From contig SKVI01000042.1 of the NCBI GenBank assembly GCA_007129525.1, positions 1 to 6,545 of the forward strand: a stretch of DNA of 6,545 bases, given 5' to 3'. Positions 1 to 5,793 of this stretch are shown piece by piece. Each line of letters starts with the position of its first letter. The stretch's first letter is position 1. The stretch is from Gemmatimonadota bacterium (lineage in GTDB: Bacteria; Gemmatimonadota; Gemmatimonadetes; Longimicrobiales; Gaopeijiaceae). Made by a program: the position numbers and the translations under genes. Below the pieces are notes generated by a model. That model did no database searches, was not told the origin of the DNA, and saw only the letters and a list, made by a program, of their open reading frames with translations.

Positions 1-1570
1 AGCCGAACCAGGCCTCGTCCCAGACGAAGACCATGTCGGGCTTGATGGCCAGCACCTCCTCCATGATCCGGGCGGGGTCGTAGCCGATGCCGTCGAAGGT
101 GATGTTGGTGAGCAGGAGCATCTTCACCCGATCGAGCTTTCCCGCCCGCCTCAGCTCCAGGAGCCGTTCCTTGATCTCCCGGAGGGGCACCCCGCCGTAC
201 ATGGAGAACTCCGAGAGCGGGTAGGCGTCGAGGTAGACCGGAAAGGCTCCGCTCATGATCACCGCGTACGGGTGCGACTTGTGGCAGTCGTGGGCCAGCA
301 GCACGATGTCACCGGGTCGGACGAGCCCCTGCATGACGATCTTGTTGGCGGTGGACGTTCCGTTGGTGACGAAGTACGTCTTCCGGGCACCGAACGCCCG
401 GGCCGCCAGCTCCTGGGCACGCTTCAGGGGACCGTGGGGTTGGAGCAGCGAGTCCAGCCCCCCGGTGGTGGCCGAGGTCTCGCCCATGAACCCGGTGGGA
501 CCGAAGAATGCGGCTTTGTCCTTGATCCACCTGGACTTGATGATGGACTTCCCCTGCCCGATGGGGAGCGCATGGAAGACCCCCGTGGGCTTTCGGCTGT
601 AGCGCTGGAGCGCGGTGAGGAAGGGGGTTTCGGCCCGGTCCCCCACACCCTTCAGGATGCTCAGGTGCAGTTCCCGGTAGTAGTCCTGCCGGTGGAACAA
701 GCGGCTGAAGGCCTCCGTCTCCTCGCCCGCCACCCTCTCCAGGGGCGAGTCGGTGACCAGAAAGAGGTCCAGCTCGGGCCTGAGGCTCCTGAGCACCCTG
801 CCCAGGTGCCGACTGCGTACACTCCCCAGGAGCGAGGCCAGCGAGCCCAGGTCTCCATCCAGGAGTCCCTCGGCCTCGGGGGTGAGCGACAGGCCGGCGC
901 CGCTGGAACGGAACGGAAAGACGTAGCGAACCACGACGCACTGGATGTCGTCGTTCAGAAGGACGGCAGCAATAGCGTCTTCGAAGGACCTCGCCACCAC
1001 CAGCTCGTAGATGAACTCGTCGTCGGGGGAGCGGAGATCCCGGATCTGGAGCCGAAGCTCCGACTCCTGCTCGGGCGTGATGTCGTCCACCACCAGTACC
1101 TCGAAGTACGGACGGGCCTCGCGCTCGGTGTCCTGGTGGACGCTCTCCACCACCCGGGACACGTTAACCAGGTCGGCGTATTCGCTGAGCCGGCTGGTGG
1201 ACAGGTCGAGGCGACGGTAGGAGTCCTTCGCCAGGAGTTGAACGATTCGTCCCGCCTGCTGGGAGAATGCGTCGTACGCCTCCTGACGGAAGAAGGCCGC
1301 CAGCTTCTCGAATCCGCGAACCCCCGGAAAGGCCCAGTAGGGCTCATACGGCTCCAGGGCATCGAGCTCCCCGGCCACCGCCTCCTTCCAGGGCGAAAGG
1401 GACTCTCCGGCCCGGGCCGCCTGGGCCAGTCTGCGGGCGTGATCCCGGAGCGCGTTCCAACCCTCCATACGCATTCGCACCACGTTGTGCTGCACGCTGG
1501 CGGGCTGCTCCGGGGGGTCGGAGAGGGCGTTCCCGGGCGTCACGTCCTCCAAGCTCCGATCACCGATCAT
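1..1570 (-). CDS. Orn/Lys/Arg-type PLP-dependent decarboxylase, N-terminal 523 residues (3' end beyond window)
   Basis: Reading back from the ATG at 1570, the frame stays open for 523 codons to the left edge. Residues 1-150 are mostly helical and match nothing I can name. Residues 157-220 resemble the CheY-like wing domain of these decarboxylases, starting EVLVVDD. From about residue 325 the fold-type I major domain begins: SATTGGLDSLL at 366-376, the phosphate-binding GTSTANK at 404-410, DCHKS at 428-432 with the ring-stacking His430, TFDGIGYDP at 491-499, and WDEAW at 517-521 with Asp518, which should contact the PLP pyridine nitrogen. The catalytic lysine should lie just past the left edge, so activity cannot be confirmed. 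The family decarboxylates basic amino acids to amines. From memory, the motif wording and long N-terminus resemble the uncharacterised mycobacterial Rv2531c type more than enteric LdcI or AdiA. It sits 29 bp after the amidohydrolase, probably in the same operon. Substrate is unknown. The family call is firm. Confidence 0.9.
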   Translation of the reverse strand, partial: MIGDRSLEDVTPGNALSDPPEQPASVQHNVVRMRMEGWNALRDHARRLAQAARAGESLSPWKEAVAGELDALEPYEPYWAFPGVRGFEKLAAFFRQEAYDAFSQQAGRIVQLLAKDSYRRLDLSTSRLSEYADLVNVSRVVESVHQDTEREARPYFEVLVVDDITPEQESELRLQIRDLRSPDDEFIYELVVARSFEDAIAAVLLNDDIQCVVVRYVFPFRSSGAGLSLTPEAEGLLDGDLGSLASLLGSVRSRHLGRVLRSLRPELDLFLVTDSPLERVAGEETEAFSRLFHRQDYYRELHLSILKGVGDRAETPFLTALQRYSRKPTGVFHALPIGQGKSIIKSRWIKDKAAFFGPTGFMGETSATTGGLDSLLQPHGPLKRAQELAARAFGARKTYFVTNGTSTANKIVMQGLVRPGDIVLLAHDCHKSHPYAVIMSGAFPVYLDAYPLSEFSMYGGVPLREIKERLLELRRAGKLDRVKMLLLTNITFDGIGYDPARIMEEVLAIKPDMVFVWDEAWFG

Positions 1571-1580
1571 GGCCTTCCAT

Positions 1581-1586
1581 CTCCTC
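1581..1586 (-). promoter_or_regulatory. Ribosome binding site of the decarboxylase
   Basis: GAGGAG on the minus strand lies 10 nt before the ATG at 1570, a somewhat long but workable spacing. It supports this start over the in-frame ATG codons at residues 33 and 35, which have no such sequence ahead of them. Another ATG at 1580 directly abuts the GAGGAG and opens only a six-codon frame ending in TGA, so it is probably not used. Confidence 0.55.
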
Positions 1587-1599
1587 AGAAAGTGGCGGA

Positions 1600-2496
1600 T
1601 CATCGGGAGCGCTTCGCTCTGCCCGACTTCTTGCCCCGGCCGGGACGGCCAGGCTTCTCCAGGGGACCCAGACTCTCCAGGTACCCGTCGTCTTCATTCC
1701 AGCGGCGCCCGTAAACCTTGAACCGGACCTTTCGGTCGCGGAAGCTCTTCAGGGGCTGCCCCAGCGAGAGGAGTCCCCGTTCGCGGGATCTCCGGGCGCG
1801 ATCCAGGTCCAGCTCCACCGGGATCAACTCCTCGCCGTCACCGGCCTGGTGGATCACCTCACCGTGGGGGCCCACCACGATGGAACGCCCAACGCCCCCG
1901 GCCTCGACCCCGTTGATGTCCACGAAGAAACACTGGTTCGTGGCCGCCGTACTCCGGGCGATGGCCAGCTCCACGTCCCGGTCGATCGTTCCCGTGAGGG
2001 AGGGGTGGAGGATGACTTCCGCCCCCATGGCCGCCAACGTCCGCGACGTTTCGGGCACCCACGAGTCGTAGCAGATGGACACCCCGAAGCGGCCCACGTC
2101 CGGAACGTCGAAGACCAGGAACTCATCGCCCGCCTCCACCCCCACCTCGTAGGGCGTGAAGGGGAAGAGCTTCCGGTGACGGCCCACCACTTCGCCCTTC
2201 GGATTCAGAACCGATGCCGTGTTGTAGATCGCCTTCCTTCGGCGTTCGTAGAGAGATCCGGTGACGAGCCAGACCCCGTGTTTTCGAGCCATTTCCGCGA
2301 AGCGATCCTCGGCGGGTCCCGGCAGGGCTTCGGCCCGGGCCCTGGAGGGCCCGTAGGCGGCCAACTCACTGAAGACCACCATCTCCACCCACGGAAAGAG
2401 GTGCATGAGGTGGCCCAGCCGCGAGGCCAGGTGCTCCAGGTTGCTCTCGGTGCCCGAGACCCGGAGCTGAAGGCCCGCCACGCCGAAGGGTCTCAC
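1600..2496 (-). CDS. Nitrilase-superfamily carbon-nitrogen hydrolase (amidase), 298 aa
   Basis: This is a cytosolic amidohydrolase of the nitrilase superfamily, which cleaves amide or carbamoyl C-N bonds through a Glu-Lys-Cys triad. All three residues are visible: Glu44 in VVFSELAAYG, Lys109 in GRHRKLFPF, and Cys142 in GVSICYDSW. No signal peptide or membrane segment is present, and the length is normal for the family. The region after Cys142 (LHPSLTGTIDRD, ATNQCFFVDING, GRSIVVGPHGEV) and the late GQPLKSFRDRKVRF look like formamidase/aliphatic-amidase-like members. They lack the KSHIPDG stretch that I recall in N-carbamoylputrescine amidase (AguB). The start is GTG at 2496, overlapping the gabT stop as GTGA, with AAGGGAG six nt ahead. 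The last 18 residues are a strongly basic tail with nine Arg/Lys and no acid, which is odd for an amidase. Likely substrates are an omega-amino amide or similar product supplied by the neighbouring decarboxylase, but this is inference. Confidence 0.92.
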   Translation of the reverse strand: MRPFGVAGLQLRVSGTESNLEHLASRLGHLMHLFPWVEMVVFSELAAYGPSRARAEALPGPAEDRFAEMARKHGVWLVTGSLYERRRKAIYNTASVLNPKGEVVGRHRKLFPFTPYEVGVEAGDEFLVFDVPDVGRFGVSICYDSWVPETSRTLAAMGAEVILHPSLTGTIDRDVELAIARSTAATNQCFFVDINGVEAGGVGRSIVVGPHGEVIHQAGDGEELIPVELDLDRARRSRERGLLSLGQPLKSFRDRKVRFKVYGRRWNEDDGYLESLGPLEKPGRPGRGKKSGRAKRSR

Positions 2497-3842
2497 TCCC
2501 GTCTCCCTTCCACGATGGGGTCACGACCTCCTGCGCCTCCCGCCGTCGCCGACAGCCGGAGGACTGCGTCTTCCATGACTCCAAGCCCGCGGTCCAATTC
2601 CTCGTCGGTGATGACCAGGGGACTCAGGATCCGGAGCACGTTTCCGGCGGGTCCGGCGGTAATCACCAGCACCCCTTCCTCCAGGCACGCCTGCGCCACC
2701 TCGCTCGCCAGCGGGCCGGCTGGGGTCGACCCGTCGCCGGCCTCCACCAACTCCATGGCCATCATGGCCCCCAGACCCCGGACCTCGCCTACAGCGCTGC
2801 ATCTCTGGGCCAGCGCCTCGAACCTGCGGCGGATCTCCTGGCCGATCTCGGTGGCCCGGGTGTTCAGGTCCAGCTCCTCCATGACCCGGATGGTGGCCAG
2901 CGCTGAAGCACAGGCCACGGGATTGCCCCCGTAGGTGCCCCCGATGGTTCCGGGCTCGGCCCCGTCCATGATTTCGGCCCGACCCATGACGGCTCCAATG
3001 GGAAGTCCACCGCCCATGGACTTGGCCCAGGTGGACAGATCGGGCACCACCCCGAAGTGCTCGTACGCCGCCCACCGTCCGGTGCGACAGAATCCGGTTT
3101 GCACCTCGTCAAAGACCAGGACGATCCCCTCCTCGTCGCAGATATCCCGGAGTCCCCGCAGGTATCCTGGTGGCGCCGGAACGAAACCACCTTCGCCCTG
3201 CACCGGTTCCACGATGATGGCTGCCACATCCCGGGCCGCAACCAGCGTGTTGAAGGACTCCCGGAGTCTGGCCAGCTCTCGCTCCACGAACTCTTCCATG
3301 TCGAGTCCTCCCCCCCGAAGTCGGTGGTTGGGGAAGGGAACCCGGTAGATCTCCGGGGCGAAGGGACCGCATCCCTTCTTGTACCCCACCTTGGAGGTGA
3401 GGGACATGCCCATGAGGGTGCGGCCGTGGAAGGCCTCGGAGAAGCAGATGACGGCAGGGCGTCCCGTGGCCTGGCGGGCGATCTTCACGGCGTTCTCCAC
3501 CGCCTCGGCCCCGGAGTTGATGAGCAGGACCTTGGTGTGCTCGCCGTGGGGAAGGAGTTCGGCGAGCTTTTCGGCCAGCTCCACGTAGGGCTCGTAGGTG
3601 GCCACGTGGAAGCAGGTATGCAGGAGTTCGCGCGCCTGTCGGGAAATGGCCTCCACCACCGCCTCCTGGCAGTGGCCGGCGTTCATCACCCCGATTCCTC
3701 CCGCGAAGTCCAGGATCTCACGCCCGTCGGCGTCGATGATGGTGGCGCCGGAGGCCCGAACCGCCGTGGCCGTGGTGACTCGGGGGACCCCCCGGGGGGT
3801 TACGGCTTCGCGCCGGGCCAGCAGCTTCTCGTTGTTGGTCAT
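2493..3842 (-). CDS. gabT: 4-aminobutyrate aminotransferase (class III, PLP), 449 aa
   Basis: GabT moves the amino group of GABA to 2-oxoglutarate, giving succinate semialdehyde and glutamate; relatives (DavT) also use 5-aminovalerate. The protein aligns by eye along its whole length with E. coli GabT: PRGV near residue 16, LDFAGGIGVMNAGH at 44-57, SGAEAVENAVKIAR at 110-123, AFHGRT at 137-142, IVEPVQGEGG at 210-219, DEVQTG at 245-250, AKSMGGG at 273-279, GGTYGGNP at 301-308, and NVLRIL at 401-406. Lys274 should form the PLP Schiff base and Asp245 should hold the ring nitrogen. Arg141 and Arg404 match the two carboxylate-binding arginines known from E. coli GabT, which favours an omega-amino acid over a diamine such as putrescine. 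Ile50 and Glu212 are also kept. The tail after about residue 430 is a Gly/Ala/Arg-rich extension not present in E. coli GabT. The ATG at 3842 has only a weak AGGGTG ahead of it. The gene overlaps the amidohydrolase by 4 bp. Confidence 0.95.
   Translation of the reverse strand: MTNNEKLLARREAVTPRGVPRVTTATAVRASGATIIDADGREILDFAGGIGVMNAGHCQEAVVEAISRQARELLHTCFHVATYEPYVELAEKLAELLPHGEHTKVLLINSGAEAVENAVKIARQATGRPAVICFSEAFHGRTLMGMSLTSKVGYKKGCGPFAPEIYRVPFPNHRLRGGGLDMEEFVERELARLRESFNTLVAARDVAAIIVEPVQGEGGFVPAPPGYLRGLRDICDEEGIVLVFDEVQTGFCRTGRWAAYEHFGVVPDLSTWAKSMGGGLPIGAVMGRAEIMDGAEPGTIGGTYGGNPVACASALATIRVMEELDLNTRATEIGQEIRRRFEALAQRCSAVGEVRGLGAMMAMELVEAGDGSTPAGPLASEVAQACLEEGVLVITAGPAGNVLRILSPLVITDEELDRGLGVMEDAVLRLSATAGGAGGRDPIVEGRRE
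2503..2509 (-). promoter_or_regulatory. Ribosome binding site of the amidohydrolase, inside gabT
   Basis: AAGGGAG on the minus strand lies six nt before the GTG start at 2496. It is encoded by the last codons of gabT (Glu-Gly-Arg-Arg-Glu-stop). Together with the GTGA overlap this points to translational coupling of the two genes. Confidence 0.7.
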
Positions 3843-3866
3843 GAATCACCCTGTTCGGGCGCCAGA

Positions 3867-3883
3867 GCCGGCCGTCAGCCGGC
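3867..3883 (-). repeat. Short perfect hairpin in the gabT leader
   Basis: GCCGGC at 3867-3872 and GCCGGC at 3878-3883 (each self-complementary) flank the 5-nt loop CGTCA. The stem ends 24 bp before the gabT ATG. It could be a leader RNA hairpin or part of an operator. GC-rich DNA makes such stems common. Confidence 0.35.
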
Positions 3884-3905
3884 GGCTTGGGCCCGATGGA
3901 ATCGC

Positions 3906-3923
3906 CGGAGCCCAAGGGCTCCG
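3906..3923. promoter_or_regulatory. Perfect 18-bp palindrome upstream of gabT (operator candidate)
   Basis: Two 8-bp arms, CGGAGCCC and GGGCTCCG, are exact reverse complements around a 2-bp AA centre. The loop is too small for a stable RNA hairpin, so a dimeric DNA-binding protein site is more likely than a terminator. It lies about 64-81 bp before the gabT start. Its left arm also takes part in a second repeat pairing with CTTGGGC at 3886-3892 and GCCCAAG at 3910-3916. Confidence 0.4.
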
Positions 3924-3942
3924 TGAGTGGGAGTCGGAGGGT

Positions 3943-3977
3943 CCCCGGTCCCATCGGTCATGCCGGCGGGACCCGGG
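3943..3977. repeat. Imperfect GC-rich inverted repeat
   Basis: CCCCGGTCCC at 3943-3952 pairs with GGGACCCGGG at 3968-3977 at nine of ten positions around a 15-nt loop. It could fold in RNA downstream of the dehydrogenase or upstream of gabT. There is no T-run after it on the minus strand. Confidence 0.3.
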
Positions 3978-4070
3978 AAACATGAACCTTGAAGCTAACA
4001 GCTCACGGGAATCCGGTCATCCTGTCCCGGCCGTGCAGCGAGCCGGGGACGAAAGGTCCGGTTGCTCCAC

Positions 4071-4085
4071 CCGGAAAAGCTCCGG
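4071..4085 (-). repeat. Small hairpin immediately after the dehydrogenase stop codon
   Basis: CCGGA at 4071-4075 and TCCGG at 4081-4085 form a 5-bp stem with a 5-nt loop, directly next to the TGA at 4086-4088. In the transcript the Ts fall in the loop rather than after the stem, so this is not a normal intrinsic terminator. It may protect the 3' end or be chance. Confidence 0.25.
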
Positions 4086-5459
4086 TCACTCTACCCAGAC
4101 GGTCTTCACGTTCACGAACTCACGGATGCCGAAGGGAGAGAGTTCTCGTCCGTATCCGCTCTCCTTCACTCCGCCGAAGGGGAGCCGGGGATCGGAACGC
4201 ACGAAGGCGTTCACGAAGCAGGCGCCGGCGTCGAGCTCCTGGACTGCGAGCCGTTCGCCCCGCTCCTGGTCCGCGGTGAAGACCGCGGCCCCCAGGCCGA
4301 AGACCGTGTCGTTGGCGACGTGGATGGCTTCCGCCTCGTCGGCGACCTCGATGATGCTGGCCACCGGCCCGAAAAGCTCCTCGTGGTAGGCCGGCATGCC
4401 GGGGCGCACATCGGCCAGCACCGTCGGCGGATAGAAGGCGCCGGGTCGCTCGGGGAGCTCGCCGCCGAGCACGAGACGAGCCCCCGCCTCGACGCTCTCC
4501 TGAACCTGGCGGTGGAGCTCGTCCCGGAGATCGAAGCGGGCCTGGGGGCCCAGGGTGGTGTCTTCGTCCATGGGATCGCCCATGACGGTTCCCGACATCC
4601 GCCGGGCCATTCGACGCTCGAACTCTTCTCGTAGCGGCTCCACCACCAGAAAGCGCTTGGCGGCGATGCAACTCTGACCTGAGTTCAACATCCGACTGCT
4701 GACACAGGTCTCGACGGCCGCATCCAGATCGGCGTCCTCCAGGATGATGTATGGATCGCTTCCACCCAGCTCCAGCACGGTCTTCTTGACCAGGTCGCCG
4801 GCCTGGGACGCCACCGCCTTGCCGGCCCCCACGCTCCCCGTGAGCGTAACCCCCCGGATGCGCTCATCCTCGATGATGGTCGAGGTGGTCTCCAGGTCCA
4901 CGAGGACGGATCGGAAGAGCTCCCGCGGGAACCCCGCCTCGTGGAAAACCTCCTCGATGGCCAGGGCGCAGCCGGGGACGTTGGGGGCGTGCTTCAGGAT
5001 CCCCCCGTTGCCCGCCATGAGGTTCGGAGCGGCGAAGCGGAAGACCTGCCAGAAGGGGAAGTTCCAGGGCATGATGGCAAGGACCAGGCCGATGGGTTGG
5101 AACGCCACGTACGTCCGTGCTTCCGTGTCCGGCGTCTCCACTGCCTCGGGGGCCAGCTGGTCCCGGGCGTGGTCGGCATAGTACTCGCATACCCAGGCGC
5201 ATTTTTCCACCTCGCCTCTGGCCTCTCCGATGGGCTTGCCCATCTCCTGGGTCATGAGGCGGGAGAACTCCTCCGATCGGTCCCGCAGGACCTCGGCCGC
5301 CCGGCGCATGAGACCGGCACGGTGGTCGAAGTCGGTGCCGCGCCAACGGCGTTGGGCCTCGTGGGCAGCCCGGAGGATCTCGTCCACCTCGTCCCGGCCC
5401 ATCTCCGGATACTCCTTCAGCGTTTCACCGGTGGCGGGATTCATGGCTGTCCAGCTCAT
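4086..5459 (-). CDS. sad: Succinate-semialdehyde dehydrogenase, Sad/YneI type, 457 aa
   Basis: This cytosolic aldehyde dehydrogenase should oxidise succinate semialdehyde from GabT to succinate; relatives also take glutarate semialdehyde. The whole chain aligns by eye with E. coli Sad (YneI), including MNPATGE at 6-12, EMGKPI at 72-77, IMPWNFPFWQV at 129-139, LKHAPNV at 155-161, TGSVGAG at 207-213, LELGGSDP at 229-236, QSCIAAKRF at 262-270, GPQARFDLRDELH at 304-316, EELFGPV at 360-366, and FGGVKESGYGREL at 428-440. Catalytic residues are Cys264 (nucleophile), Glu230 (general base), Asn133 (oxyanion hole) and Lys156. The residue three after Lys156 is Pro159, where NAD-binding ALDH2-type enzymes have Glu, as in E. 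coli Sad; coenzyme choice is not read from this alone. The start is the ATG at 5459, because AGGAG stands seven nt ahead and homology begins there. The frame runs on to a TTG at 5606, but that stretch is Ser/Arg/Pro-rich and unlike the family. The product links gabT to the TCA cycle. Confidence 0.94.
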   Translation of the reverse strand: MSWTAMNPATGETLKEYPEMGRDEVDEILRAAHEAQRRWRGTDFDHRAGLMRRAAEVLRDRSEEFSRLMTQEMGKPIGEARGEVEKCAWVCEYYADHARDQLAPEAVETPDTEARTYVAFQPIGLVLAIMPWNFPFWQVFRFAAPNLMAGNGGILKHAPNVPGCALAIEEVFHEAGFPRELFRSVLVDLETTSTIIEDERIRGVTLTGSVGAGKAVASQAGDLVKKTVLELGGSDPYIILEDADLDAAVETCVSSRMLNSGQSCIAAKRFLVVEPLREEFERRMARRMSGTVMGDPMDEDTTLGPQARFDLRDELHRQVQESVEAGARLVLGGELPERPGAFYPPTVLADVRPGMPAYHEELFGPVASIIEVADEAEAIHVANDTVFGLGAAVFTADQERGERLAVQELDAGACFVNAFVRSDPRLPFGGVKESGYGRELSPFGIREFVNVKTVWVE

Positions 5460-5466
5460 GTGGGGA

Positions 5467-5471
5467 CTCCT
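5467..5471 (-). promoter_or_regulatory. Ribosome binding site of the dehydrogenase
   Basis: AGGAG on the minus strand stands seven nt before the ATG at 5459. This good spacing decides the start in favour of this ATG over the open reading frame that continues to 5606. Confidence 0.75.
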
Positions 5472-5577
5472 GGGGGGAAGGGGTGATCGCCCTGCCGCGC
5501 GGGTCCGGGATTGACCCGAACCGACGCGGAGCAGGGAGCTGAGAGCTCGCGACGGGAACCCTCGAAAGGTACAGAAA

Positions 5578-5606
5578 AAGTTAGAGGTGGCGAGGGGGAC
5601 CGGCAA
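5578..5606 (-). promoter_or_regulatory. Candidate sigma-70-like promoter for the dehydrogenase
   Basis: On the minus strand TTGCCG (5606-5601) is followed after exactly 17 bp by TAACTT (5583-5578), then a T-rich stretch. The -35 matches TTGACA at four of six positions and the -10 matches TATAAT at three of six, so the match is weak and rests on the spacing and the AT-rich patch. Transcription would begin about 110 nt before the ATG. Confidence 0.3.
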
Positions 5607-5611
5607 GCCGG
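5600..5611. promoter_or_regulatory. 12-bp palindrome overlapping the candidate -35 box
   Basis: CCGGC and GCCGG are exact inverted arms around AA, and they cover the TTGCCG of the candidate promoter. A second 8-bp palindrome, GGAGCTCC, follows at 5611-5618. A regulator bound here would block RNA polymerase. Short palindromes are common in GC-rich DNA, so support is modest. Confidence 0.28.
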
Positions 5612-5645
5612 GAGCTCCGTAGAGGGAGTCGATGTCGCCTTCACG

Positions 5646-5662
5646 CCCCTGTCCCTCAGGGG
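5646..5662. repeat. Perfect 6-bp hairpin between the binding protein and dehydrogenase genes
   Basis: CCCCTG at 5646-5651 and CAGGGG at 5657-5662 flank a 5-nt loop. On the plus strand TTT follows, but no plus-strand gene exists to be terminated. On the minus strand no T-run follows. It could fold in the 3' end of the binding-protein transcript or in a long dehydrogenase leader. Confidence 0.3.
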
Positions 5663-5684
5663 TTTGCGGTGGCCCGCTTCACCT

Positions 5685-5692
5685 CAAATATA
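5685..5692 (-). promoter_or_regulatory. TATATTTG, possible -10/-7 promoter element
   Basis: The minus strand reads TATATTTG, which fits both a TATAAT-like -10 and the Bacteroidota -7 pattern TAnnTTTG. No matching -35 or upstream TTG is found at the expected distance (the 17-bp position reads ACCACT). Transcription from here would give a leader of about 220 nt before the dehydrogenase ATG. Confidence 0.25.
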
Positions 5693-5793
5693 GGGCGATC
5701 CGATCGAACAGTGGTGGATCGTGCGGGACGCTTCGGCCGCAGGGTGCGCACACCGAGCCAGAGCGAAGCTTTCTTGCCCCCCTGGTCGAGGCC

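Larger units (their letters stand above)
3843..4085. promoter_or_regulatory. Non-coding interval between the dehydrogenase and gabT, likely gabT control region
   Basis: This 243-bp gap has no convincing gene. It holds several inverted repeats, listed separately, and one AT-richer island at about 3978-4002 in otherwise GC-rich DNA, containing GAAGCTAACAGCTC. A promoter for gabT could lie in that island, but I found no good pair of -35 and -10 hexamers. The sequence TCCGGT occurs three times (4012-4017, 4057-4062, 4081-4086). No U-tract follows any hairpin on the minus strand, so a classic intrinsic terminator for the dehydrogenase is not visible. Confidence 0.4.
5460..5793. promoter_or_regulatory. 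Non-coding interval between the binding protein and the dehydrogenase
   Basis: This 334-bp stretch holds no ORF that looks like a protein. Near 5567-5584 and 5684-5692 are the only AT-rich patches, and each contains a promoter-like element listed separately. Three GATC sites cluster at 5697-5720. Small palindromes occur at 5600-5611, 5611-5618 (GGAGCTCC) and 5646-5662. No clear intrinsic terminator for the binding-protein gene is visible. The gap suggests that the dehydrogenase can be transcribed on its own. Confidence 0.45.

Noticed and set aside
272..1714. Long plus-strand open frame (480 codons) across the decarboxylase region
   Set aside because: It is the antisense shadow of the decarboxylase and the end of the amidohydrolase. 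It matches no family, while the minus strand gives clear PLP-enzyme motifs throughout.
1600..2496. N-carbamoylputrescine amidase (aguB) or 5-aminopentanamidase (davA) as a firm name
   Set aside because: The triad fits any nitrilase-family amidase. The AguB-type stretch after the catalytic Lys is not seen, and no lysine 2-monooxygenase or agmatine deiminase gene is in the window.
1267..2934. Plus-strand open frame of 555 codons
   Set aside because: It runs antisense through three well-supported genes and is rich in Arg, Pro and Ser, as expected from GC-rich shadow frames.
4012..4086. Three TCCGGT copies as a regulatory repeat
   Set aside because: Spacings of 45 and 24 bp are irregular and CCGG is frequent in this GC-rich DNA, so chance explains it.
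5460..5606. N-terminal extension of the dehydrogenase from a TTG at 5606
   Set aside because: The extra 49 residues are low-complexity Ser/Arg/Pro. The ATG at 5459 has a well-placed AGGAG and coincides with the start of family similarity.
5646..5668. Hairpin followed by TTT as an intrinsic terminator on the plus strand
   Set aside because: No plus-strand gene precedes it, the stem is only six base pairs, and only three Ts follow.
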